From Perca fluviatilis (taxonomy: Eukaryota; Chordata; Actinopteri; Perciformes; Percidae): a stretch of 64,000 bases of DNA. The stretch's first letter is position 1; every line of letters begins with the position of its first letter. Below the pieces are notes generated by a model. The model did no database searches and was not told where the DNA came from. It saw nothing but the letters and a program-made list of their open reading frames with translations. The position numbers and the translations under genes were made by a program. This document shows, one piece after another, positions 63,485-64,000 of this stretch. Location: NCBI RefSeq assembly GCF_010015445.1, contig NC_053123.1, positions 9,757,434 through 9,821,433 on the forward strand. The letters are read 5' to 3'.

Positions 63485-64000
63485 TTCATGTCCATCAATG
63501 GAATGAAGGTTAATTTTTCAGTGCCTTGCTGTAGCATTAATGTTTTCTCTCATATATTCGCTTTAGATGGAAAGCCATGTGTTGTTCACACTGTCAGTAA
63601 GCAACTTGTCTGACCCTAAATGTCTGCCACCAACAGCTCAGCAGCTTCAACACAGTGAGAAATGATGACACTCTCTTCTCAGAGGACAGTAGGGCAGGGG
63701 CCCAACACAGGTCGGCTCCTATATGTGCCTGATTACTCCAGAGCATTATCCGTCTTTTACTGTGGGTGTGTAGTTGTGTTTATGTACAGTTGTGTGTCTC
63801 CATGATGGGTGTCTATGGCCTGACTAAGTTTACGATTTAACATGCCAGACCACCACATATACTGAGAGTGAGGGGAAGAGAAAGAAAAAGGCAGAAATAG
63901 ACATCAAGGGGGAAAGATAAAAAATAAAAGATACTGCCTCAGCCCACTTTTATGTTAGAAAACCAAAAGGAAAATGCCTTTCGTTGAACTTGCTGGTAAA

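Overview
The window looks like chromosomal DNA from a spiny-rayed (percomorph-type) teleost fish. It is AT-rich and intron/intergenic in character, has many very long CA/GT microsatellites, and is full of miniature DNA transposons of kinds common in fish genomes. No bacterial, viral or CRISPR-like structure was seen, and the species cannot be named from the sequence.

One protein-coding gene can be supported. Two exons on the minus strand (15712-15828 and 5098-5199) encode the first 73 residues of a Par-3 family polarity scaffold, best matching PARD3B. Both have consensus splice sites and join in phase 0 across a 10.5 kb intron. The rest of the gene would lie beyond the left edge. A CpG-rich stretch at about 16.76-17.04 kb is the likely promoter. 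No other exon was recognised from 17 to 64 kb, so this part reads as a gene-poor flank upstream of pard3b.

Region by region: 1-5.1 kb (intron 2) holds a hAT element with a second hAT inside it, a 1.5 kb TIR element opening with GGGCCTGTTTCAC, and a TTAA-flanked MITE. 5.2-15.7 kb (intron 1) holds a GGGCCC-rich repeat, a GCTGCACGA-type hAT end, a 130 bp CA array and a small CAGTGTTTCC element. 17-32 kb holds microsatellites, TTAA-type MITE fragments, a LINE 3' end and the empty-site copy of the nested hAT. 32.6-33.7 kb has two TTAA-flanked elements that abut on one shared TTAA. 39.9-41.7 kb has a locally duplicated, strongly conserved 153 bp core. 43-49 kb is a transposon-dense block: LINE reverse transcriptase scrap, a TTAA element with a nested SINE, a second SINE, a Harbinger transposase remnant, and a 1.56 kb TTAA element with a CpG-rich exon-like interior. 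49-64 kb holds a decayed Tc1-like end, an (AT)50 array, more MITEs and several GT/TC arrays.

There is no sign of a self-contained novel multi-gene system. The items most worth following are the duplicated noncoding cores (possible enhancers of pard3b or a neighbour), the nested hAT with its natural empty site, the abutting TTAA elements, and the large TTAA element carrying a gene-like CpG-rich insert.
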